A DNA stretch of 64,000 bases from assembly GCA_009760855.2 (NCBI GenBank), contig WPIO01000105.1, positions 352,501 to 416,500 on the forward strand. The letters are read 5' to 3'. The notes below the pieces were generated by a model. The model had not been told where the DNA came from. It saw only the letters and a list, made by a program, of their open reading frames with translations, and did no database searches. This document shows positions 8,811 to 17,720 of this stretch, in pieces (position 1 is the first letter of the stretch; each line of letters begins with the position of its first letter). The translations under genes were made by a program, and so were the position numbers. Origin of the DNA: Cristatella mucedo. Its lineage: Eukaryota > Bryozoa > Phylactolaemata > Cristatellidae.

Positions 8811-10810
8811 TGTGTGCATGCGAGCTAGTGCGTGTATGCTACTTCATTGAGCATCTACTTCAGCTAGCTGCTGATGCTTTTGCTCCATTTGCCGGTGTGC
8901 AGGTACAAGTGAAGAAGGATGGGGTTGTGCCCGATTTAGACAGGACACACGACGTCCGCGTGCTACTGGGAAAGGACGAGGTATGTCTAGCTTGAGCAAC
9001 GATACGCACGTAGTGGGCAGCCATTGCTAATCGCTGCCTTGCACGGCATCATGTCTGCTGTAAAAAGCATTGGTCTGAGCTGCTGTGGCTGTTATTTTGA
9101 TGTGAGCACTGATCTGACGTAATAGCTGGCATTTGATTCTGAAGCCAAGACTGGTACCTACTTCGTGTGATCAGCTGGTGTTCGAATGTTGTCAGGTCAT
9201 CACTCGTGCTGATCACTAATGGCATGGCCATGTTGTTCTTGGTCCATGTCCTGTATTGCCCACTGCACGGGGGATGAAAAGTGTTTTGTTAGTGTCCTTA
9301 AGAACTAAATCTCTATCCTCGCGCTTTACAACTCGCTATAAGAGAAGTAATTCCCAAGAGTTCTGAAGAACAAGCAAGGAATTGTGCTTAGGCAACCATG
9401 CAAACTTCCCGAGTATCATTTTTAGTCAAAGTATGCAGAAAATCAAGACGACATGGCTGCTGCTTCTTAGAATTTGAAGTTAATAAAAATTCACTGGGTC
9501 GTGTACAGGTAAGCATGCAAAGCATATCGGAACAAAAAAGACAATGGGGCGTAATAAAAGCTAAGCGAAACAGATGTATCTTAAACTGAGGTTTAAAAGA
9601 TGCTTGGTCAATGCAGGTGGTGACAGAATTAAGAAGCGAGTTCCAGACTTTCGGTTTATAGGAGCTAATGGTCAGATCACGGGAAGATTTCGATTTAGTC
9701 CTAAAAACAGTAAGACGACATGTGGAGTTTCGGAGTTGATGTGGCATGAGAGTACACTGGAGGAGATCGGATAGGTAGGCTGGTGCCAGCAAATGATTCG
9801 GCCTGTCAGCTAGGGAGAGGATCTGTGAAGTCAATTTGATGCATGATTTTATCCAAATCTAGATCAGGCTGAAGTAGTATGATGTGGGACCCATGCCATG
9901 GACGACAGACCAGACGAGCAGTTGAGTTTTGCACCAGTTGCAGCCTATTAAGAGCACATGCCACGAGTCTTAAATAAAGCAAATTGCAGTAATCTAGATT
10001 TAATGTCACACACTTTGGCTGTTGTACTCTTGTCCAAACTGGCCCTAATTTTGACCGAACAGGGAAGATGGCCGCATACGCACACAAATCGATCAAGACA
10101 TCCCACGCAACGAAGAGTTTTGCTAAGGGCTCATATATATCATGCTCATGTCTGGCTCTGCCTTCTTTTCCTGCGGATTTCCCCTTCTCTCGCGATTTGT
10201 TTCTTGCCCTTTTGTCTTTTTGCCACCCTTTCATCCTCTCACTCTCACTGGACCTCTATGGCGCTTGGCCTAATTCAGGACCCCCTCCTCCTGCACAGGT
10301 GCCTGCAAGGGGCGCTCAAGTGCCTGCCCCCCCAGGCTACACGGGCCTCAAGGTCGTGAAGCTCGAGCCATCGAGCAGACGTTCCTAAATTTAAAGTTCC
10401 CCTATGGCCGATTAAAGCTTAGGGCAAGCGTCTGTTTCCAGCTGGTGCTGCACATCACGTTTTGTTTCTAACTGCTGCTGTCTGATGAAATGATGCTCGT
10501 GGAGTGAATGTTTGCTATCTGTTTGTGACGTGCTTCGACAGTCGCTCAGCTTGTGGGAACTTTAATCGCTGCCTCGCATCCTTTGTAGCCTCTGACTCAC
10601 GTCATTGCTCGCTGTTTAGCTGAGAGCACTGGTTCTGATCTACCCGTCATCGTGTCCTTCGCTCTGGGCGACACCAGCCGATCCATGGTACTCGATGTTG
10701 CAGCGTTTGTGAAGAGGGTTATTAATGGAGATACTGAGAACTCGTCAGCTCAATGTGGCCGCACTGCTGCTTCTGCTGATGGCCGCGGTGACTCTGCTGT
10801 TACCTCCTAA
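7939..10810 (+). CDS. PSMG3: Proteasome assembly chaperone 3 homologue (PSMG3/PAC3), 4 exons, complete
   Basis: Exons 7939-7971, 8152-8253, 8903-8980 and 10589-10810 join in phase 0 at every junction and give 144 residues. PAC3 pairs with PAC4 and helps build the proteasome alpha ring in the cytosol. The conserved plan is visible in order. It starts MTRPALSSKRR (human begins MEDTPL). VINGLHTDVLYEVF then aligns with the human VCGVPTQVVCTAF segment, VRVLLGKDE with VLLGQDE, PLTHVIARCLAE with PLIHVFAKNL, and VAAFVKRVI near the end with the ALREVIRV helix. Oddities are a C-terminal Ser/Ala-rich extension of about 25 residues beyond the usual end and a weak start-codon context. No ORF longer than 75 codons marks the gene. 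Family assignment rests on co-linear short motifs and perfect splice phasing. Confidence 0.85.
8152..8253 (+). CDS. PSMG3: PSMG3 exon 2 (34 codons)
   Basis: The acceptor is a long pyrimidine tract ending GCTGCAG. The exon encodes AAAVINGLHTDVLYEVFGNC and LLIATQLQKPGCL, covering the first strands of the PAC3 fold, and ends CTG|GTAAGA in phase 0. Confidence 0.85.
8767..8815. repeat. (TG)n microsatellite in PSMG3 intron 2
   Basis: TG dinucleotide array with one TTTG interruption, about 90 bases upstream of PSMG3 exon 3. Confidence 0.95.
8903..8980 (+). CDS. PSMG3: PSMG3 exon 3 (26 codons)
   Basis: Acceptor GTGTGCAG, 26 codons ending RVLLGKDE, donor GAG|GTATGT in phase 0. The LLGxDE motif is the best-conserved stretch of the family. 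Confidence 0.88.
9285..10060 (-). mobile_element. LINE family 1 fragment, minus strand, inside PSMG3 intron 3
   Basis: Minus-strand frames give LDYCNLLYLRLVACALNRLQ followed by LVQNSTARLVCR, then a SLADRPNHLLAPAYLSDLL...KVWNSLLNSV block, the C-terminal part of the family 1 reverse transcriptase with a frameshift near 9830. The tail (CGCGCTTTACAACTCGC region) is at about 9285-9345. It accounts for about half of this 1.6 kb intron. Confidence 0.8.
10589..10810 (+). CDS. PSMG3: PSMG3 exon 4 (73 codons plus stop)
   Basis: Acceptor CTTTGTAG, then PLTHVIARCLAESTGSDLPV and a SFALGD...MVLDVAAFVKRVI block, then a polar extension rich in Ser, Ala, Gly and Asp ending at TAA (10808-10810). The first half continues the LLGKDE motif of exon 3 exactly as in human PSMG3. 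Confidence 0.86.
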   Translation, partial: PLTHVIARCLAESTGSDLPVIVSFALGDTSRSMVLDVAAFVKRVINGDTENSSAQCGRTAASADGRGDSAVTS

Positions 10811-11428
10811 GAGAGCTGCAGAAATGGTCAATGGAGACTCGGTGTAGAGAGACCTCGTAAGAGGGCTGCAGAGGCTCGAGTGAACTTCCGACTGATCGAT
10901 ATGTACCATGTATACATGCTGGCAGCAGTTGAGCTACGGAGACCAGACAGTTCCTCAAATATGGTAAAGCTTGCTTGTGCAAGCTTTACCGGTGCAATTC
11001 ACCTCTACCGGTGCCGAGCAAAGGCGTCTTACTCATGAGGATTTGCCGTCACACTAGTGAGGATGTACATATGCCGTAGTAGCCCAAGCAGTGTTGGTTA
11101 CACACAGCAGCTGCTCGTCGTTGTCGAAGCGTGAAGAAAGAGCTATAGTGCAGCTCGATTGCTCTCGCTGACACAGCAAATCTAGGCTGTGCAAGCTTTT
11201 TGCACCGATGCTGCTTAACTTTGCCCGGGTGGTGACTCCGTTTTCACCCTGGCGTTCGAGATCAACGTCAGCGCCCTGGACTTGGCCTCGTGCTGCTGCC
11301 GGAAGAAGCCCTGCTCTCCCTCGTTCATTCGTTGCCGATTCGTTTGTCATTTGTGTATCGTTCATGCCAATGCAGGCTGTCGTGCAGCTTCTTACCGTCC
11401 TAAAGTAGGCGTTTTAATACAGCGGGCC
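10811..11428. other. Intergenic, no supported gene
   Basis: Downstream of PSMG3. Short open frames on both strands near 11.2-11.4 kb have a GC-rich, coding-like look, but no acceptor/donor pair or recognisable family supports them. No close AATAAA follows the PSMG3 stop. Confidence 0.5.
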
Positions 11429-11494
11429 GCAGATGTGGAGGGCTGGCCCAGCAGATGTGGAGGGCTGGCCCAGCAGATGTGGAGGGCTGGCCCA
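11429..11494. repeat. Tandem repeat, 22 bp x 3
   Basis: Three exact head-to-tail copies of a 22-base unit (GCAGATGTGGAGGGCTGGCC plus CA) starting at 11429, 11451 and 11473. Confidence 0.95.
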
Positions 11495-11714
11495 GAGGAG
11501 CGGCTGCTTGCCAGTGCTGGCATATATTCCCATGCAGTTAGCACTTGTACAATCGGCATACCTAGAAGAGGAGGGCTACACAGTGCAAACTAGCTTTCTT
11601 GTGTTGCCAGCTTTGCTGACATGTGTAACTCTGATCGCCGGCTTAGTAACCCCTTTACCTATCCAGGAGTGTGGAACGCATTACCGGCAGTCCACTCTAG
11701 TTAAGCAAAAATCT

Positions 11715-12160
11715 GCTCCCCGAAGCTGGAATTTCAAATGAATATTGTATTACATCTTCATTAAAACGTACCCATCGGATTTCATGTAATTGACCTCGAG
11801 CGGTCTTGACAAATGAACTACAAAGGTGCTGGGTACTACCACAATCCACAGGAAACCCACCAAAAATAAATTGCGAATCTATTTTTGATTGCATATAATA
11901 ATACGCTATCAAGTGGAGCTACAACATTTTGCTCCCATTTTACACAGGCCTACTCGCCTACTCCTTTGATGTGCTGCAATATATTGCAATGGCCCGTGAC
12001 AATGACGAAATCCAGTACAATCGGCCAAAAACTTATTACAAATCCTTCGAAAGAAGCTCCGTTTTGGGTGGCATATCGCAATACACAGTGCATGCAACGT
12101 ACTTAAACAACGACATCTTGCAAGTTCTTGTGCAATCGCCTGGTCTGTAGGGGGGGGGGG
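11715..12160. mobile_element. Probable decayed relative of the foldback element at 58.5 kb
   Basis: The stretch ATATTGTATTACATCTTCATT...CATCGGATTTCATG near 11740-11785 resembles the arm of the inverted-repeat element at 58.5-59.4 kb (ATATTGTAGTACATCTTCGA...CAAATTTCATG). Further decayed segments with ATTGCATATAATAATACG and GATTGCATTTAATACTAA follow to about 12.6 kb. Boundaries are approximate and the relationship is by eye. Confidence 0.45.
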
Positions 12161-12164
12161 CTGA

Positions 12165-12334
12165 TAATAAATATTAGCTGATTCAACATCCTCATCTATA
12201 TAGCAGTAAAAGAGCCGTAACAGCTATCACCACCTCTTGCAGTTGGCAATGAAGGATCGCCCACTGCTGGATTCGAACCTACAGCCTCGGTCGTGGAGAG
12301 CGAGAACCTTACCTCCTGGGCTATCACGGCCCGC
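12165..12334 (-). mobile_element. SINE family B, minus strand
   Basis: The reverse complement reads as the family B consensus: GCCGTGATAGCCCAGGAGG-like head, GGTTCGAATCC B-box equivalent (here GATTCGAACC on the plus strand), then GGCGATCC...GGTGGTGATAGC and a tail with TCAGCTAATATT. Confidence 0.8.
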
Positions 12335-13421
12335 ATTACACTTCGCTCATTATCGCCGAAAATCCACTAGAAATTGGCTATGCGAAGCTCTATTTTAGAT
12401 TGCATTTAATACTAACCTCTGTTTAAAGCGAACCCACAACATTTCAAGCCGTTTGGCTTTCGCATTCTCAGACGATACCTTTCAATCGACTGTCACGGCC
12501 TGGGCCGATGCCGAACTACACTGCAAAACTACCTATAATCGGATGCACGAAGCTCCCATCTAGATTGCGTATCGCAGTGCACTGTGTTGGAAGTGCGTCC
12601 ACTTAATTTCAAACTACCGCACACTTGTGATCTCGATGCACCCCCAATTGGTAGCGTTATAAACGTGCCCGGGCGATGCCCCTGGTCACAGTTAGTAACG
12701 ATGCCAGCCCATGCCGAAGTACGACTACTTATGAGACTTGACCCTTTAATCACAGTTATTAACTTGGTAGGTGCAGTTGTCTATTCGGCTCTCGCGGAAG
12801 GCTACTTGTGTTCAGCACAAAAAGCAGCGAACAGCAACTAACGTTCGATTCCTGAATGACTATTCAACTGTCTGGCTCAAAGCCTATAACGAAACTAACT
12901 GACTGCTATTTGACATGCATTTTATACCGCCTAACCATTGAGTTGTGACAACAATTTCCTAGTCAGTATAAATCTGACCGTCAGTAACATATCAGCAATC
13001 TTAATCAGGCTGATGTAGCATGCTAAAGTTTCTCAATTGCAATAGCCCGGCCCAATTCGTCCACAGTAATTCATTGACATAGAGCTCACTCCTGATCAAT
13101 TGAGGCGATTGTCAGCAGTAAGCCATTCTAACTTCGATGCGATTCAATTGAAGCCGACGCCCAGAGGCGGGTGAAAGCTACTTCCTTTTAGGTCAAGGGC
13201 AGCATCGAGTGAAGATTTTCCATTTCATTAGAGCTGAAAAGATGCTTTTATCATTTTCAGTGTCGTTAGAGCTAGCAATTAGCGGTTAATAATAGCTTGT
13301 GCAGAAGGACGAACTCTCGTATTCGCCTGAGTGTTCCTCTATATAGTTCTTTGTAAAGGGCCAATAAGCAATAATGTCTCCTTGCTGTTAGCTCAAACAA
13401 GAGTTAGTTAAGACAAGAGTA
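12335..13421. other. Intergenic, AT-rich, nothing recognised
   Basis: Contains short decayed segments resembling the DNA element noted just upstream (for example GAAGCTC...TAGATTGCGTAT near 12550). No gene, structured RNA or intact repeat is evident. Confidence 0.5.
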
Positions 13422-13587
13422 GTGAGCCGTGATGGCACACTAGGCAAGACGGTTTTTTTTCACGACCACGGTTCTGAAGTCGTGAGTTCGAATCCTGCGG
13501 TAGGTGATTCTTTAAAGCAGTGGTGATGGCCGTAAATGCTCTTCTGTCGCTATACAAAGGAGGCTGCTAAGTAAGCTAGTATTTTTA
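13422..13587 (+). mobile_element. SINE family B, plus strand, copy 1
   Basis: Begins GTGAGCCGTGATGGCACACT (A-box region) and has the B box GAGTTCGAATCCTGCGG. It continues GGTGATGGCCGTAAATGCTCT and ends with TGCTAAGTAAGCTAGTATTT. Confidence 0.92.
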
Positions 13588-13732
13588 AGAGTAGTCAGTC
13601 CTTTGAAAAAATTTATTTTTGCAATCACGTATGCGATACGTTGTTAAAGCTCCGTTTTCCTCGGCACCATATGAAGTTTTAACTAATTCTCACCATGAAA
13701 CGACATCGCCACCTTGTCCGTAACACGATTTG

Positions 13733-13915
13733 GTGAGCCGTGATGGCACACTAGGTAAGGCGGTTGCTTTCACGACGTCGGTCCTGAGGTCGTGGGTTCG
13801 ATTCCTGCGGTGGGCGATCCTTTATCGCCACTGCAAGCGGTGGTGATAGCCGTAAAGGCTCTTCTGTCGCTATACAAAAAGAGGCTGTTTAATCAGCTAG
13901 GATTTATTTATTTTA
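13733..13915 (+). mobile_element. SINE family B, plus strand, copy 2
   Basis: A second copy 145 bases downstream of copy 1 in the same orientation, starting GTGAGCCGTGATGGCACACT with B box GGGTTCGATTCCTGCGG. Differences from copy 1 are scattered, so the two are separate insertions and not a recent duplication. Confidence 0.92.
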
Positions 13916-14485
13916 CTTCCGACTATCTTTGGTGGTAGAGACAGTCAAATATGGCCTAAATGCTTGATCAAACCCATATTAGTAAAACAGAAGCAATCGC
14001 TTGTTTGCCGATTCTTCGTGAGCTAAGGGAAGAGCCAGAATCAGCGCATTCTAATACGAAGCAAATGTCGCAGCAGAATTCAGGTGTCAATTATCGAGTC
14101 GTCCAGCAAGCGGCGTCACGATGATAAAATACGCTGCCCACCATTCCGCTTATTAACTTGTAAGTGTGCACGTATCTGTTCGCTCAGATTTCGGTGCGCC
14201 CCAGTAAGCTTGTCTTTGCGCTCGTACATGCTTCAGATTTTCACCCTTTTTGTGGGGATTCGGTGCATGTTAGTAACCGCGGGGGGGGGGGTCCACTAAC
14301 CAGTAGCTTTAAGCGTCTTTTGGAGGGGATTTTGGATGCTTATCTAACCAAGCAGGATACTTGTGTGGCATCCGCATGTTGGTCTAAGAGTGATGCAGGT
14401 TATTGCTTTTCTGAACCCCGAGCTTTAAGGAGGCCAGGATAATAATTCGGTTCTATTTGGGTGCTATAGAACTACTTGTTAATAA

Positions 14486-14613
14486 TATAATTCATTTATA
14501 TAGCGCCCCAAGAGAACTTAATCTCTATTCAGGCGCTTCACATGTGCCTCGGGGCTCGAGCCCAGGACCTCGGCCAGACCTTGGTCGGGGCGAGCACCTT
14601 AACCGCTAATTTT
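14486..14613 (-). mobile_element. SINE family A, minus strand
   Basis: The plus strand shows the reversed tail (TATATAGCGCCCCAAGAGAA), then GCCTCGGGGCTCGAGCCCAG (B box) and ACCTTGGTCGGGGCGAGCAC followed by CTTAACCGCTA (A box). Confidence 0.88.
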
Positions 14614-14844
14614 TTTACTATTACTCCTGGCACATGCAATATTATTCTTGATATTTCACCGGTTTCTGAAAGTAAGTCTACCGCATGCCACGTACCATGT
14701 TTACCAAAATACGAGCACATTATTGACGAGTAGCCTTTAGTCTGAATTAATGCATAGACGCGGAGGGAAGGACTATTCGCACGGGCTAGAAAAATACTGT
14801 GGGAGAAGGTGGCCAATTTGCTCCGCCTGACACTTTACACATTA

Positions 14845-15005
14845 AATATAAATAAACAAAGTTCATTTGTATAGTGCCCTAAGAGAACTTAATATCTATT
14901 CAGGCGCTTCGCGTATGCTGCAAGGCCTGAGCCCACAGCCTTGGTCATTAAATGCATTCACCTTAACGTCGATCATTAAAGGCGTGCACCTTGCTTGACC
15001 CCTGG
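14845..15005 (-). mobile_element. SINE family A, minus strand, decayed
   Basis: Reversed tail GTATAGTGCCCTAAGAGAAC and AGGCGCTTCGCGTATGCTGC are present. The tRNA-like head is degraded and includes an apparent internal duplication of CATTAAA...CACCTTAACG. Confidence 0.7.
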
Positions 15006-15235
15006 ACCAAACCGAGTCAGCGTTATGAGAAAGTCGTAGTATCAGTCATTATATCGTAACTGGCTTGAGGTTAAAATACAGTCGTCCATCGCCATCGTCC
15101 GCTAAGGCATAGCTTATAAATGTTTCCCAGTTTGAATACGTCCATTCTGAGGTAACCCTGAATTGCTTCGAGTCGTCAGTGGAATGTTCTCTGATATGAG
15201 CATGCTCATTCAACTCAAGCATGCCTGTCTGTATT

Positions 15236-15800
15236 AATAAAAATAAAAAAGTATAACACAAAAAGAGAATCAGATCTCTTTCCACGCACTTTCCATAAGC
15301 TGTAAAGGAAGTATTTCAATTGGTTAGTGGCAACACTCACATTGTCGCAGCATGTGTAAGGCACATGTATAACAGTTTCACATAACTAGTAAGTTGGTTT
15401 TATCTTCATTTAATCTGAGAAAGTTTGCATTCATCCAAGCGCCAGTTTTAAATATTGAAATCGAGTTAAGAGAGAAGGATGCGCTGGAAGGGTTGGAGCG
15501 ATCAAAGACAAGGTACAGCCGCACGCCATCTCCATAAAAATCCAAGTCTAGATTGTGGTTGGCGATGACATCGGCAAGAGGAAGAGTATACATTATGATA
15601 AGACGTGGTTCAAGTACGTATCCCTCGGGCACCCCGTACTTTAGAGACTCGTCAGATGACTGTTATCATTGACATCAATGCTCTGGAGTCTCCTACTGAG
15701 ATAGGACCTGAGCCCGTTGCAGTGCAATATCATTAATTCCCACGCTATTATAAATAAAATCAATCGCTGGATCAAGCACAACTAGATGAGAGGCTTTACC
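15236..15800 (-). mobile_element. LINE family 1 fragment, minus strand
   Basis: On the minus strand the translation runs through a decayed GVPQGSVLGP-like motif (PEGYVLEPRLIIMYTLPLAD), a decayed YADD box (FYGDGVRLYLVFD) and WMNANFLRLNEDKTNLLVM. The catalytic aspartates of the RT motif are lost, so the copy is dead. Confidence 0.85.
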
Positions 15801-16559
15801 TGAATCCTAATTCCTGAGCAGATTGTTATGCTATCCCAAAAGTGCTGATTCGGTAGAGGGATGGCCTCTAAAGCCACAGAGTAAAGTACTTACTAGGTTA
15901 ATATTTCAATTTAAGAGTTTAGCCAGTCTCAAACTACTCACTCCAATTTCTTCCATAGGATCGGCTGTAGGGCTACTGGGCAGAAGTAGCCTACGTTTTC
16001 CTGGTTTAGTGCTGATTTAATGATTAAATGCCAAAACATACTGAGGCGATTGATCCAACCATTGAAGAATTGTTTAGGGTAAATTTCCAAGGGAAAGAAT
16101 GAGTTTCACAGTTTTGACGATTTCCACAAACAAGCAAAGCTGCAAAATAATGATTAGACACACCATGTGTCTAACCCAGGAGCAACGTATCTACAAATAA
16201 AAATTTAAAAATCTCTGCATCATGTGCGACTAATGTTTCAACTGTTGAACCTTACTTAGTTGATAGAGATTCATACTGACAGCTTGTTGAGGTACATGCT
16301 TGTGACTTTTAAACAGCTCCATTTACAGTGTAGCTTTATTCCTCGTACAATTCATTACTCGGCCAATTCTTGACGAATCAACATGAAATTTCATCTTTGA
16401 GCCCAGCTCCGCTTGTACATCAATGCTGTAGCTCATTCCCGATTTCGGTTGAATACTTATTGCTATAAATATCCAAGGTTTCGGATAATACAATTTAAAT
16501 ATGCTTGAAATGTAAGGCCAAACTTTTCGAACCGAACTCTATCGAAAGAAGAGTTTGAC

Positions 16560-17060
16560 AAAGTCTGTCGTTAACGACTCGGTTGCTATGTTCCAGCGCT
16601 TCTCACTGACCTGCACTGGCTCCAAATCAAGCAGCGTCTCGCATTCATGATGTTTTCGCTGTCATTTAGGTCCCTTCATTCTCTTTTCGCAGCCTACCGA
16701 TCCAAACGACTTCCTAATCAGGCCGGGAATCGTACCACCCGCTCTCGTGCCTTAAGTTGCGTAGCTCTGCCTCGAACCAATTTCAAGCCTTTGGAGACCG
16801 TGCCTTTATTTAGTATGCTCCTGCAACCTGGAACTCACTCCCGACTGACGTTGCGACATCCTCTGATTTCACATTTAAACAGAAGCTAAAAGCTCACCTA
16901 TTCCTCAAAACATTTGCTGAATCCGTGTGAATTGTCCTTCGCTTGATTTTTCGTGCTGACTCACCTTTCTGTGCTTTTGCTACCAACCATATTTAAATGC
17001 TTCCCTTACAGCATCAGTAAAGCGTCTAGCGAAAGGTTATGGTCTCCAAAGGCACTACAA
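16560..17060 (+). mobile_element. LINE family 1 fragment, plus strand
   Basis: Encodes remnants of LTDLHWLQIKQRLAF..SLSFRSLHSL and a following TNFKPLETVPLFSMLLQPGT region, matching the C-terminal reverse transcriptase of the 44 kb copy with frameshifts. Confidence 0.75.
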
Positions 17061-17279
17061 CCATGTCTTATTATGATTACGTCAAGTATTCTTTGCTTTT
17101 TTATGTCAGCTGTGTATCATAGGGCGTCTAAGTGTGGACGGATATATCGTTTTGTCAGAGATACAAACTTATCAAGGACGTATCAGCTTGCATGAAGTTG
17201 TAGCTTTACAGCAAGGAAGGGAGCTCGGTGAGAGAGCCAAGTTGAAGGGCAGATTAAGCAAGTTTACTGCGGACAGCAT

Positions 17280-17720
17280 TCATTTCAAGAGACAAGCGGT
17301 TTCTTGACTGCTGTTTCACGCTAGGAGCTTCAACAGCTTCCGGTTGATCTACGTTCACAGAGTAACTTCTTCAGAGTAACTAACGAAAGTCCCACTACGG
17401 CTCAGCTCCTTCATATCTAGCTGAAAAGTGAAGTAATTTCTGCCTCCTCGTGCCCTTAGGTCCTCTATTGACGATAAATTAGCCGTTCGAGTCCTACGCC
17501 TAAAGACCACTGGCAGCAAAAGCTTTCGCTCTGTAGGTCCAAGACTGTGGAACTCGCTTCCACAATTCTTACGAAACGACATCTACTCTCCTGCTGCCGA
17601 CTACGGCACACCATTTCAAGCTCTCCTGAGCTGCTACTTCCATGCTACTCACTACCGCAACTGCAATCCTGACTCAGCTATGCATCTCACTTTCTGTGTG
17701 TTTGGTACTTTGAATATAAA
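17280..17720 (+). mobile_element. LINE family 2 fragment, plus strand
   Basis: The sequence from TTAGCCGTTCGAGTCCTACG through GGTCCAAGACTGTGGAACTC and GAGCTGCTACTTCCATGCTA parallels 30.8-31.0 kb closely. Only this 3-prime coding part is kept. Confidence 0.78.

Noticed and set aside
10280-10388. Open frame PLLLHRCLQGALKCL considered as the PSMG3 exon after LLGKDE
   Set aside because: No donor in the needed phase; the 10589 exon continues the protein directly with the conserved PLTHVIA block.
11208-11408. Coding-like GC-rich frames on both strands
   Set aside because: No acceptor or donor pair and no family resemblance.
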